NCBI GenBank assembly: GCA_030619585.1
Contig: JAUXBD010000139.1
Location: forward strand, 1-5,383
DNA length: 5,383 nt
Direction of reading: 5' to 3'
Source: Desulfobacteraceae bacterium
GTDB taxonomy: Bacteria > Desulfobacterota > Desulfobacteria > Desulfobacterales > SURF-7
Shown here: positions 1-5,383 of the stretch, piece by piece
Layout: the number at the start of each line of letters is the position of its first letter
Position numbering within the stretch: position 1 is the first letter of the stretch
Position numbers and translations under genes: made by a program
Notes under the pieces: model-generated
Databases searched by the model: none
Told to the model about the DNA's origin: nothing
What the model saw: only the letters and a program-made list of their open reading frames with translations

Positions 1-175
1 AGCACAGATAATAAAAAAGGGAATTGAACTGGGTGTGGATTATAGTTTCACCCACAGCTGCTATTCCCCGGTGTCGGAGAAGGTAGCATGCGGAGAGTGT
101 GACAGCTGTATTATTAGGAAAAGAGGATTTAGTGAAGCAGGGGTTAAGGACCCCATAAAGTATGATATGAAATAG
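1..175 (+). CDS. queC: 7-cyano-7-deazaguanine synthase (QueC), C-terminal fragment
   Basis: This is the last 57 codons of a gene that enters from the left edge; the reading frame starts at base 2 and ends at TAG 173-175. QueC is a cytosolic ATP-dependent enzyme that converts 7-carboxy-7-deazaguanine and ammonia to 7-cyano-7-deazaguanine (preQ0), the precursor of queuosine in tRNA. The fragment carries the family's C-terminal zinc site: a THSCYSP segment followed by ACGECDSC, giving Cys-x9-Cys-x2-Cys-x2-Cys, and then the RKRGF segment typical of QueC tails. The tail ends soon after the cysteine cluster, as expected for the family, so the 3' end looks intact. The ATP-binding N-terminal part lies outside the window. 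The next gene lies on the opposite strand 9 bp downstream, so no queuosine operon partner is visible on this side. The identification is strong because of the cysteine spacing and surrounding residues. Confidence 0.93.
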   Translation, partial: AQIIKKGIELGVDYSFTHSCYSPVSEKVACGECDSCIIRKRGFSEAGVKDPIKYDMK

Positions 176-178
176 TAT

Positions 179-197
179 GAAAAATTATTGATTTTTC
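179..197. terminator. Small AT-rich hairpin between convergent genes, possible weak bidirectional terminator
   Basis: GAAAAAT (179-185) is perfectly complementary to ATTTTTC (191-197) across a 5-base loop. It lies just after the queC stop codon and covers the stop codon and last codons of the opposing gene. Read from either strand, the descending arm supplies a run of five T. The stem has only one G-C pair, so it would be weak for a Rho-independent terminator. The call rests on position and symmetry only. Confidence 0.3.
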
Positions 198-781
198 TTG
201 GATTTGTCCGGTTCTTTTTCAGGAGTTACAAAAAGCTTGAATGCGAGAAGAAAACCCCTGGCAAGTTTTTTTGATTCGGTCTTACTTATGGGCACCTTGT
301 TAATTTTTAACAGTTTTTCATTAAAAATGCTTTCCAGGTTTTCTGTTACAAAGCTTTCATTTTTAATGATACTTTTGATAAGTTTAGGGTTTTTGCTTTG
401 AATTTTATCATGTATCTCTTTTGAGGAAGCTTTAATATTTTTTACAATTGCTTTTTTATTTTCTTCATAGTCAAAAAACAGTTTTGGTTCATTTAAAATG
501 CTTAACTTTTTTATCGGATTCAGAAGATGTTTCTCAATTTCGACTATTAGCAGGTATCTTTCTTGGCGTTTGGCAATATCTTTTCGTATTAGATTAATAA
601 GTAGTCTTGGTGGGGATTGTCCTGAGATCTCTTGACAAATCTCTTCCTCCTCTAGAGTTGACCAGGTTTCATCGTTTGCAGTCGGATTTATGATTAGCTC
701 AGTGGTGGACACTCCTTTGCCAGAAGAAATATATTTGGATGTATCTATATGGACTTTCTGTCTTTTTTTAGTTGTTTTCAT
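185..781 (-). CDS. Unrecognised lysine-rich helical protein (198 aa)
   Basis: I do not recognise this protein. Starting at ATG 781-779 it has 198 residues. The same frame stays open to a TTG at 850, which would give 221 residues, but neither start has a clear Shine-Dalgarno sequence. I prefer the ATG because the extra 23 residues fall in the divergent intergenic region. About one residue in six is lysine. The first 60 residues are polar and probably disordered, with an acidic patch (LEEEE, about 43-47). Residues about 60-185 read as successive amphipathic helices, and the tail (186-198) is highly charged. There is one Cys (49) and one Trp (40). I see no signal peptide, membrane segment, nucleotide-binding or zinc motif. 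The DNA is AT-rich: bases 301-420 are 24% G+C by hand count. An uninterrupted frame of this length in such DNA, filling the space between two real genes, argues that it is genuine. It could be a nucleic-acid-binding or structural accessory protein, but the sequence does not show which. Confidence 0.55.
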   Translation of the reverse strand: MKTTKKRQKVHIDTSKYISSGKGVSTTELIINPTANDETWSTLEEEEICQEISGQSPPRLLINLIRKDIAKRQERYLLIVEIEKHLLNPIKKLSILNEPKLFFDYEENKKAIVKNIKASSKEIHDKIQSKNPKLIKSIIKNESFVTENLESIFNEKLLKINKVPISKTESKKLARGFLLAFKLFVTPEKEPDKSKKNQ

Positions 782-875
782 TATGTTACGGAAAAAAATT
801 ATTAATATACTTTTACCCTTTTCTTTACCATCTAAATAAAAAGTGGGCAAGTGAATATTTTACATAAAAACAATC

Positions 876-880
876 GGAGG
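876..880 (+). promoter_or_regulatory. Ribosome binding site of the hybrid kinase gene
   Basis: GGAGG lies 8 bases before the ATG at 889, a near-ideal Shine-Dalgarno sequence and spacing. It fixes the start of the kinase gene. I could not find a convincing -35/-10 pair on the plus strand in the 107-bp divergent region 782-888, which is very AT-rich and therefore full of weak -10-like matches. Confidence 0.85.
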
Positions 881-888
881 TTGTTTTA

Positions 889-3800
889 ATGCCGCAGAAA
901 CTGACCGGTAAAAGACCGATTCAACAGATAGAGGCACTTGAAACCAAGATTGCTGATCTGAAGCAGGTTAATGATAAGCTTTTAAGAGAAGAGAAAGCAT
1001 TCAAAGATTTGATGGATGATCTGGATAATTTTGTTTTTATGACAGATATTGATGGCAACCTTACTTATTATAATAAAACCTTAGAAACAGCTCTGAAAAT
1101 TTCTCCCAATGATAGTTCCGGCAAATCTTTTCTTCACATGCTTACAAAAGAGAGCAAGGAAACAGCATTTGAGAACTATCATATGTTATTGCAGGGTCAT
1201 AAAAGGGAGTATGACCTTACCCTCACAAACAGGAAAACTTTCCATCTGAAAACCGAACCTTTAAAGGATGAAAGAGGAAACATTATAGGGGTTTCCGGTA
1301 TTGCAACAGATGTGACTGAACGCAGGAAAACACAGGAAGAGCTGCAGGAAAGCTCGGAGAAGTACCGGTTTTTGGTTGAGACAATGAATGACGGTATTGG
1401 GATATCGGACAAGGATTTTAAGCTAACTTACGGAAACCCCAGACTTGCTGAAATGCTGGGTTATTTGCCAAATGAAATGATAGGTAGTCATGTCACGGAG
1501 TTTTTTGCCGACGTTAAAGATCTCAAGCTTGTTAAAGGGGACTTTTTCCTAAAAGGAGATGAGGGGCCGACAAGTTACGAGATGTATTTAAAAAAAAAGG
1601 ATGAGAGTTTTATATGCACACATATATCTCCCCAGCCCTTGTTTGATGGCAAGGGCGGTTTCAAGGGGGGCTTTGCAGTCATTACCGATATAACCAAGCG
1701 CAAGAAGGCTGAAGACGCCTTAAGGGAGAGTGAGGAAAAATTTAAAACAATTTTTAATAAAGCCAATGATGAGATCATATATGTGGATATAAATGGAGTA
1801 GTTATCGATGTAAATAAAAAAATGGAGGATATCTTCGGGTATGCTCGCAATGAGATCATAGGAAAAAATATCACCGATTTTGAAATTTTTACCCCTGAAG
1901 CTTGGGAAAAAAACATGGAGTTGTTTAATGATGTAATTAATGGGAAACCCACAAGGCTGATTGAGTATGAAGTTAGGCGCAAGGATGGTTTAAAACTCTT
2001 TGTTGAGGCCAACGCAACCGTAATAAAAAAGGACGGAAAACCTGTTGGGATTATTACGATTATAAGAGATATCACAGAGCGCAGAAAGATGGAGCAAGCC
2101 TTAAGGGAGAGCGAGGGACTTTACAACAATGTGTTTGAATCCATAAGTGACGGAATACTGGTTCTTGATCCCGACTTTTATTATACGTACTGGAACAAGG
2201 GTATGGAGGAGATATCAGGGGTTTCCAGAGATGATGTTATAAATAGCGGGGATCAAGTCTGGGAGGTTTTTCCAGATCTTTTTGATGACAGCATGCGTGA
2301 AATGCTCAATAAGGCAATGCGGGGCGATGTGGTGGAGCGTGAAGCACAGTACACTATAAAGAACGGAAGAGCCACTTTCTCTTCAGAGTTGTACAGCCCC
2401 CTGCGTTCAACTACCGGAGAGATTCGTGGAATTGTGGGTGTAATTCGTGACATTACCGAGCAGAAGAATACAGAGGCGGCTTTGAAAAAGGCCAAGGAGG
2501 ACGCAGAGGCCGCGACTATTGCCAAGAGCGAATTTTTGGCAAATATGAGTCATGAAATAAGAACGCCCATGAACGGTGTGATCGGCATGACAAACCTTAT
2601 CATTGAAACCAGGTTGAACAAAGAGCAAAGGGAGTATGCACAGACCATAAAAAAGTCCGCTGACTCTCTTTTGGACGTTATTAACGACATTCTTGATTTT
2701 TCAAAGATTGAGGCAGGACAACTCAGCCTGGAACGGATTGATTTTGATTTAAGAAAAATAATGGAGGGTATTACCGATTTGCTGGCCATCCGTGCCCACA
2801 ATAAAGGGTTGAAGTTTGCCTTTTTGATGGATAATAAGGTGCCCTCATTTGTTAAGGGTGATCCTGGAAGGTTAAAACAGATCCTGATCAACCTTGCCGG
2901 TAATGCAATTAAATTTACTGAAATAGGAGAGGTGATTGTTCGAGTGACAGCAAGCAAAGAGACTGAAAAAAACGTGACATTATCCTTTGCTGTCAGCGAC
3001 ACAGGTATTGGAATACCTGAAAATATGATAGAAGGCCTCTTTGAGTCGTTTTCTCAAGTCGATGCCTCAATGACCCGAAAATATGGCGGTACAGGACTGG
3101 GGCTTGCCATTTCAAAACAGCTTGCGGAACTTATGGGAGGTAACATCGGGATTGAAAGTAAGGTGGGCGAGGGCTCTGTTTTCCGGTTTGAAGTGGTTCT
3201 GAAAAAACAGGAAAATGTTACCGAGTCTCTTGAGGAAGATCTTAGGGTTCAAGAGATTAAGGGGGAGAACATACTGGTGGTTGATGATAATGAGATCAAC
3301 CGCATGGTACTAAAAGAGCAGCTTAAGTCATGGGAATGTCGCTTTGATGAGGCAATTGACGGAATACTGGCCCTTGATAAATTAAGGAACGCTGTTGAGG
3401 CTGGTGATCCGTTTAGCATAGCGCTCATTGATATGCAGATGCCCAACATGGGAGGACAAACACTTGGACAGAAAATAAAGTCAAACCCATTGTTGAAAGA
3501 TATGACGATGGTTATGCTGACTTCAATCGGTCAGCGCGGGGATGCAGAAATGATGAGGGAGATAGGTTATGCTGATTTTCTTACAAAACCTATCAAACCA
3601 TCAAAACTTTTTGACTGCCTGACCACTGTGCTGTGCAAAAAACAGGGTCATAAAACACAGGCTGCAGATAAAAAGAACACCGCAAATATTAAAATAGGTA
3701 AAGGCAGTAGCATTCTTCTGGCAGAAGACAATGTGGTCAACCGCAAGTTTGCCAAACGACTTCTGGAAAAAATGGGTTTTAAAGTTGATGCTGTGAAAAG

Positions 3801-4077
3801 CGGTGTTGAGGCAGTGGATGTACTGGAAAATATAGAGTATGATCTCATACTGATGGATGTACAAATGCCGGATATGGATGGTTTTGAGGCAACACAGGTC
3901 ATCCGTAATCCGGATTCAAGGGTGATGAACCACAAAACCCCAATAATAGCTCTTACCGCTCATGCAATGTCGGGAGATCGGGAAAAATGCCTTAACGCAG
4001 GTATGGATGACTATATTTCAAAACCGATCAATATGGAAAAGCTTGTTGAAGTTATTGGCAGGCAACTACCTTGTTGA
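889..4077 (+). CDS. Soluble hybrid sensor histidine kinase, PAS x4 - HisKA - HATPase - REC - REC
   Basis: This is a 1062-aa two-component hybrid kinase that would autophosphorylate on histidine and pass phosphate to its own receiver domains. Domain order: coiled coil about 9-40; PAS1 about 37-146; PAS2 157-272; PAS3 282-400; PAS4 409-526; HisKA about 545-615 with the H-box MSHEIRTP and phospho-accepting His555; HATPase_c about 655-772 with N-box Asn668/Asn672, G1 box DTGIGIP from 704, and G2 box GGTGLGL from 733; REC1 about 795-915 with Asp799/Asp800, phospho-acceptor Asp848, Thr878, Lys900; REC2 about 942-1058 with Glu946/Asp947, phospho-acceptor Asp990, Thr1023, Lys1045. Each PAS domain ends in a D-[IV]-T motif (141, 267, 394, 521) leading into a helical linker. 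There is no membrane segment or signal peptide, so it should sense a cytosolic or diffusible cue; the ligand cannot be read from the sequence. There is no HPt or DNA-binding output domain, and no regulator gene adjoins it. A separate HPt protein or response regulator must relay the signal. All catalytic residues are present. Confidence 0.96.
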   Translation: MPQKLTGKRPIQQIEALETKIADLKQVNDKLLREEKAFKDLMDDLDNFVFMTDIDGNLTYYNKTLETALKISPNDSSGKSFLHMLTKESKETAFENYHMLLQGHKREYDLTLTNRKTFHLKTEPLKDERGNIIGVSGIATDVTERRKTQEELQESSEKYRFLVETMNDGIGISDKDFKLTYGNPRLAEMLGYLPNEMIGSHVTEFFADVKDLKLVKGDFFLKGDEGPTSYEMYLKKKDESFICTHISPQPLFDGKGGFKGGFAVITDITKRKKAEDALRESEEKFKTIFNKANDEIIYVDINGVVIDVNKKMEDIFGYARNEIIGKNITDFEIFTPEAWEKNMELFNDVINGKPTRLIEYEVRRKDGLKLFVEANATVIKKDGKPVGIITIIRDITERRKMEQALRESEGLYNNVFESISDGILVLDPDFYYTYWNKGMEEISGVSRDDVINSGDQVWEVFPDLFDDSMREMLNKAMRGDVVEREAQYTIKNGRATFSSELYSPLRSTTGEIRGIVGVIRDITEQKNTEAALKKAKEDAEAATIAKSEFLANMSHEIRTPMNGVIGMTNLIIETRLNKEQREYAQTIKKSADSLLDVINDILDFSKIEAGQLSLERIDFDLRKIMEGITDLLAIRAHNKGLKFAFLMDNKVPSFVKGDPGRLKQILINLAGNAIKFTEIGEVIVRVTASKETEKNVTLSFAVSDTGIGIPENMIEGLFESFSQVDASMTRKYGGTGLGLAISKQLAELMGGNIGIESKVGEGSVFRFEVVLKKQENVTESLEEDLRVQEIKGENILVVDDNEINRMVLKEQLKSWECRFDEAIDGILALDKLRNAVEAGDPFSIALIDMQMPNMGGQTLGQKIKSNPLLKDMTMVMLTSIGQRGDAEMMREIGYADFLTKPIKPSKLFDCLTTVLCKKQGHKTQAADKKNTANIKIGKGSSILLAEDNVVNRKFAKRLLEKMGFKVDAVKSGVEAVDVLENIEYDLILMDVQMPDMDGFEATQVIRNPDSRVMNHKTPIIALTAHAMSGDREKCLNAGMDDYISKPINMEKLVEVIGRQLPC
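1717..1735 (+). repeat. PAS-linker DNA repeat, copy 1 (PAS2-PAS3 junction)
   Basis: The 19 bases here match those at 2098-2116 with a single mismatch (T1731 versus C2112). They encode ALRESE in the helical linker before PAS3. The two copies are 381 bp, exactly 127 codons, apart. Confidence 0.7.
2098..2116 (+). repeat. PAS-linker DNA repeat, copy 2 (PAS3-PAS4 junction)
   Basis: This is the second copy of the 19-base repeat at 1717-1735 and encodes the matching ALRESE linker before PAS4. The spacing equals one PAS module, which suggests that module arose by internal tandem duplication or recombination between linkers. Confidence 0.7.
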
Positions 4078-5296
4078 GTGCCTTAAGCCTTTGCGCCATT
4101 GAAGGATGGGAATAGTTTAAAAAAACATAAAACGGGTGTGGTGCCAAATTTGACAGGCTGCTTACCGAGAGCTTTTTTAAAGCCTCTGCCAGAGCTAAAG
4201 GGTTTCCAGTTGTTCCGGCTGCAAAACTGTCAGCTTCAAACTCGTTTCTTCTCAGAAATACCTGCAAGAAAATTCCCATTATAAAATCGATGGGTGAGTA
4301 TAGTAGGCCAAAAAAAATAAACCCCGCATATACTGACATTTGATCCATATAGAATGCATCAAAAAGTCCCTGATAGGATAAAAACAGGGAAAGAAGAAAA
4401 AACATAAAGACCATCTGCAAAATTCCTATTATAATCGTCAGTTGAATATGCTTTTTCTTATAGTGCCCGATCTCATGGGCAAGGACTGCAACAAGCTCGG
4501 GGATTTTCAGTTCGCCTATGATTGTATCAAAAAGGGCAATACGCTTATGTTTACCAAAACCTGTGAAAAATGCGTTGGATTTACTGGAGCGTTTGGAGCC
4601 GTCCATAACAAAAACATTCTCCAGGGGATAGTTGATTGACCTGGCATATGACATGACAGCATCCTTTAACTCCCCCTCTTCAATGGGCTTGAATTTATTA
4701 AAAAGAGGCATGATCCATGGGGGCGCTATGAATTGAACTAAAAGCGTGGATATAGTGACACCTATCCAGCACCACCACCATGCATCTGCCCCTGCATATT
4801 CAAAAAAAGACAGTATGCCTGCCAGAAGAGGAACTCCTAGAAGTAAGCCAAGGGCAAGGCCCTTTATCCTGTCGGTTATGAAAACAGACCATGTGGTTTT
4901 ATTGAAGCCAAAACGCTCTTCGATTACAAAGGTGGCGTAGATACTAAAAGGAAGAGATAAAACGGTTGTGAGTAATATGAGTACGCCTATGTACATAAGT
5001 CCGGTTATTACATGGCCATGGTTAAATGATCTTACCCAATGATCCAAAAAGGGAAACCCTTTTGTAAACCAGATTAAGAGAATAGCCGACGTATCCACCG
5101 TTGATGTGATCCATCCGAATCGGGTGTTTACACGCAGATATTCCTGGGATTTTCTATATTGATCTGCATCATACAAATCCTTAAATTCATCCGGAAGACT
5201 GTTCTTTAACTGTTTGAGGTTTAAAAAATCGGCAACTGCACGCAAAATAACGTCAGAAGCAATGGTAACAAGGATGATTATTGAGATAATATTCAT
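4052..5296 (-). CDS. M48 family membrane zinc metalloprotease, STE24 / CAAX protease 1-like
   Basis: This is a 414-aa integral inner-membrane endopeptidase of peptidase family M48. The zinc motif HEIGH spans 274-278: His274 and His278 are ligands, Glu275 is the catalytic base, and Glu352 in NEFEAD is the expected third ligand. Also visible are the RSSKSNAFFTGFG segment (236-248) followed by KRIALFDT, and the C-terminal NYSHPSMAQRL segment (394-404), both hallmarks of the STE24 branch. Hydrophobic, probably membrane-spanning stretches lie at about 2-24, 61-82, 97-123, 145-168, 172-198, 284-308 and 321-348, which agrees with the seven helices of STE24. The length and N-terminal M48_N-type region are typical. 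Eukaryotic STE24 trims prenylated CAAX proteins and clears clogged translocons. Bacteria lack the prenylation substrates, so a role in membrane-protein quality control is an inference. The ATG at 5296 has a weak GGAA ribosome site 8 bases upstream. The 3' end overlaps the convergent kinase gene by 26 bp. Confidence 0.94.
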   Translation of the reverse strand: MNIISIIILVTIASDVILRAVADFLNLKQLKNSLPDEFKDLYDADQYRKSQEYLRVNTRFGWITSTVDTSAILLIWFTKGFPFLDHWVRSFNHGHVITGLMYIGVLILLTTVLSLPFSIYATFVIEERFGFNKTTWSVFITDRIKGLALGLLLGVPLLAGILSFFEYAGADAWWWCWIGVTISTLLVQFIAPPWIMPLFNKFKPIEEGELKDAVMSYARSINYPLENVFVMDGSKRSSKSNAFFTGFGKHKRIALFDTIIGELKIPELVAVLAHEIGHYKKKHIQLTIIIGILQMVFMFFLLSLFLSYQGLFDAFYMDQMSVYAGFIFFGLLYSPIDFIMGIFLQVFLRRNEFEADSFAAGTTGNPLALAEALKKLSVSSLSNLAPHPFYVFLNYSHPSMAQRLKALNKVVACQ

Positions 5297-5338
5297 TAAA
5301 TGGATTCCAATGCCCTTTTTTGGGGCACGATTTTAGAA

Positions 5339-5367
5339 AAATTAAGTTTTTCTCTTGGTTTTGTCAA
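5339..5367 (-). promoter_or_regulatory. Predicted promoter of the M48 protease gene
   Basis: Read on the minus strand, a perfect -35 hexamer TTGACA (5367-5362) is followed after 17 bases by TAATTT (5344-5339) as a weak -10, which keeps only the first T, the A and the last T of TATAAT. Transcription would begin near 5332 and give a leader of about 36 bases. The leader contains a small 5-bp inverted repeat (5311-5315 with 5323-5327) of unknown meaning. The ideal -35 and spacing support the call, and the poor -10 limits it. Confidence 0.45.
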
Positions 5368-5370
5368 GCA

Positions 5371-5379
5371 TGTGGATAA
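5371..5379 (-). promoter_or_regulatory. Consensus DnaA box upstream of the protease promoter
   Basis: The minus strand reads TTATCCACA, a perfect match to the high-affinity DnaA box. It lies three bases upstream of the predicted -35 hexamer of the protease gene. DnaA binds such sites at replication origins and at some promoters. Only one perfect copy is visible and the window ends 4 bases later, so it may be a regulatory site, the edge of a cluster, or chance. Confidence 0.35.
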
Positions 5380-5383
5380 ATAA

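Noticed and set aside
33..41. TGTGGATTA as a second DnaA box
   Set aside because: It has a mismatch to the consensus and lies inside the queC coding sequence, far from the perfect box, so it does not form a cluster.
198..401. Plus-strand 67-codon frame opposite the unrecognised gene
   Set aside because: Its hydrophobic translation is what AT-rich antisense of a lysine-rich gene produces, and there is no ribosome binding site.
782..888. Possible plus-strand promoters (TTTACC with TAAATA or TATTTT) for the kinase
   Set aside because: The region is so AT-rich that weak matches occur by chance, and none combined a good -35, -10 and 16-18-base spacing. No sigma-54 type GG...GC site was seen either.
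1197..3935. Several minus-strand open frames of 66-166 codons inside the kinase gene, for example 1575-2075
   Set aside because: They lie antisense to a strongly supported coding sequence, have unnatural Ser/Ile/Phe-rich compositions typical of antisense frames, and show no ribosome sites or recognisable motifs.
4099..4940. Plus-strand short frames of 61-65 codons opposite the protease gene
   Set aside because: They are antisense to the M48 coding sequence with no supporting motifs. The HHHH run in one of them is the complement of the WWWCW tryptophan cluster.
1..5383. CRISPR arrays, insertion sequences, tRNA or rRNA genes, riboswitches, toxin-antitoxin or phage-defence modules
   Set aside because: I found no regularly spaced repeats, transposase-like protein, terminal inverted repeats, tRNA-like fold or defence-type domain. 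Almost the whole window is filled by the four genes described.

Overview
The window holds the 3' end of one gene and three further protein-coding genes. It reads as a chromosomal stretch from a Gram-negative-type bacterium of moderate to low GC with a large signalling repertoire. A deltaproteobacterial (Desulfobacterota-like) origin would fit the multi-PAS hybrid kinase and the STE24-type protease. That is an impression from protein style only, and nothing in the window fixes the taxon.

Layout: (1) 1-175, plus strand: C-terminal 57 codons of queC (7-deazaguanine / queuosine precursor synthesis), with its four-cysteine zinc site. (2) 185-781, minus strand: a 198-aa lysine-rich, probably helical protein that I do not recognise, in AT-rich DNA. 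It converges on queC with a 9-bp gap that holds part of a small AT-rich hairpin. (3) 782-888: a divergent intergenic region with a good ribosome binding site for the kinase but no convincing promoter. (4) 889-4077, plus strand: a 1062-aa soluble hybrid histidine kinase, coiled coil - PAS x4 - HisKA - HATPase - REC - REC, with all catalytic residues visible. (5) 4052-5296, minus strand: a 414-aa multi-pass membrane zinc metalloprotease of family M48 (STE24 / CAAX protease 1-like), whose 3' end overlaps the kinase 3' end by 26 bp. (6) 5297-5383: the upstream region of the protease gene, with a TTGACA-type promoter and, just upstream of it, a perfect consensus DnaA box.

The genes alternate in strand (+ - + -), so no two of them can share an operon in this window, and there is no sequence argument that they act in one pathway. 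The kinase has no adjacent response regulator, HPt or output gene, so it appears to be an orphan hybrid kinase working through partners elsewhere.

I do not see a new biological system here. The items most worth a second look are the unrecognised AT-rich gene, the very regular 126/127-residue period of the PAS array with a matching DNA repeat, the overlapping convergent gene ends, and the DnaA box next to the protease promoter.
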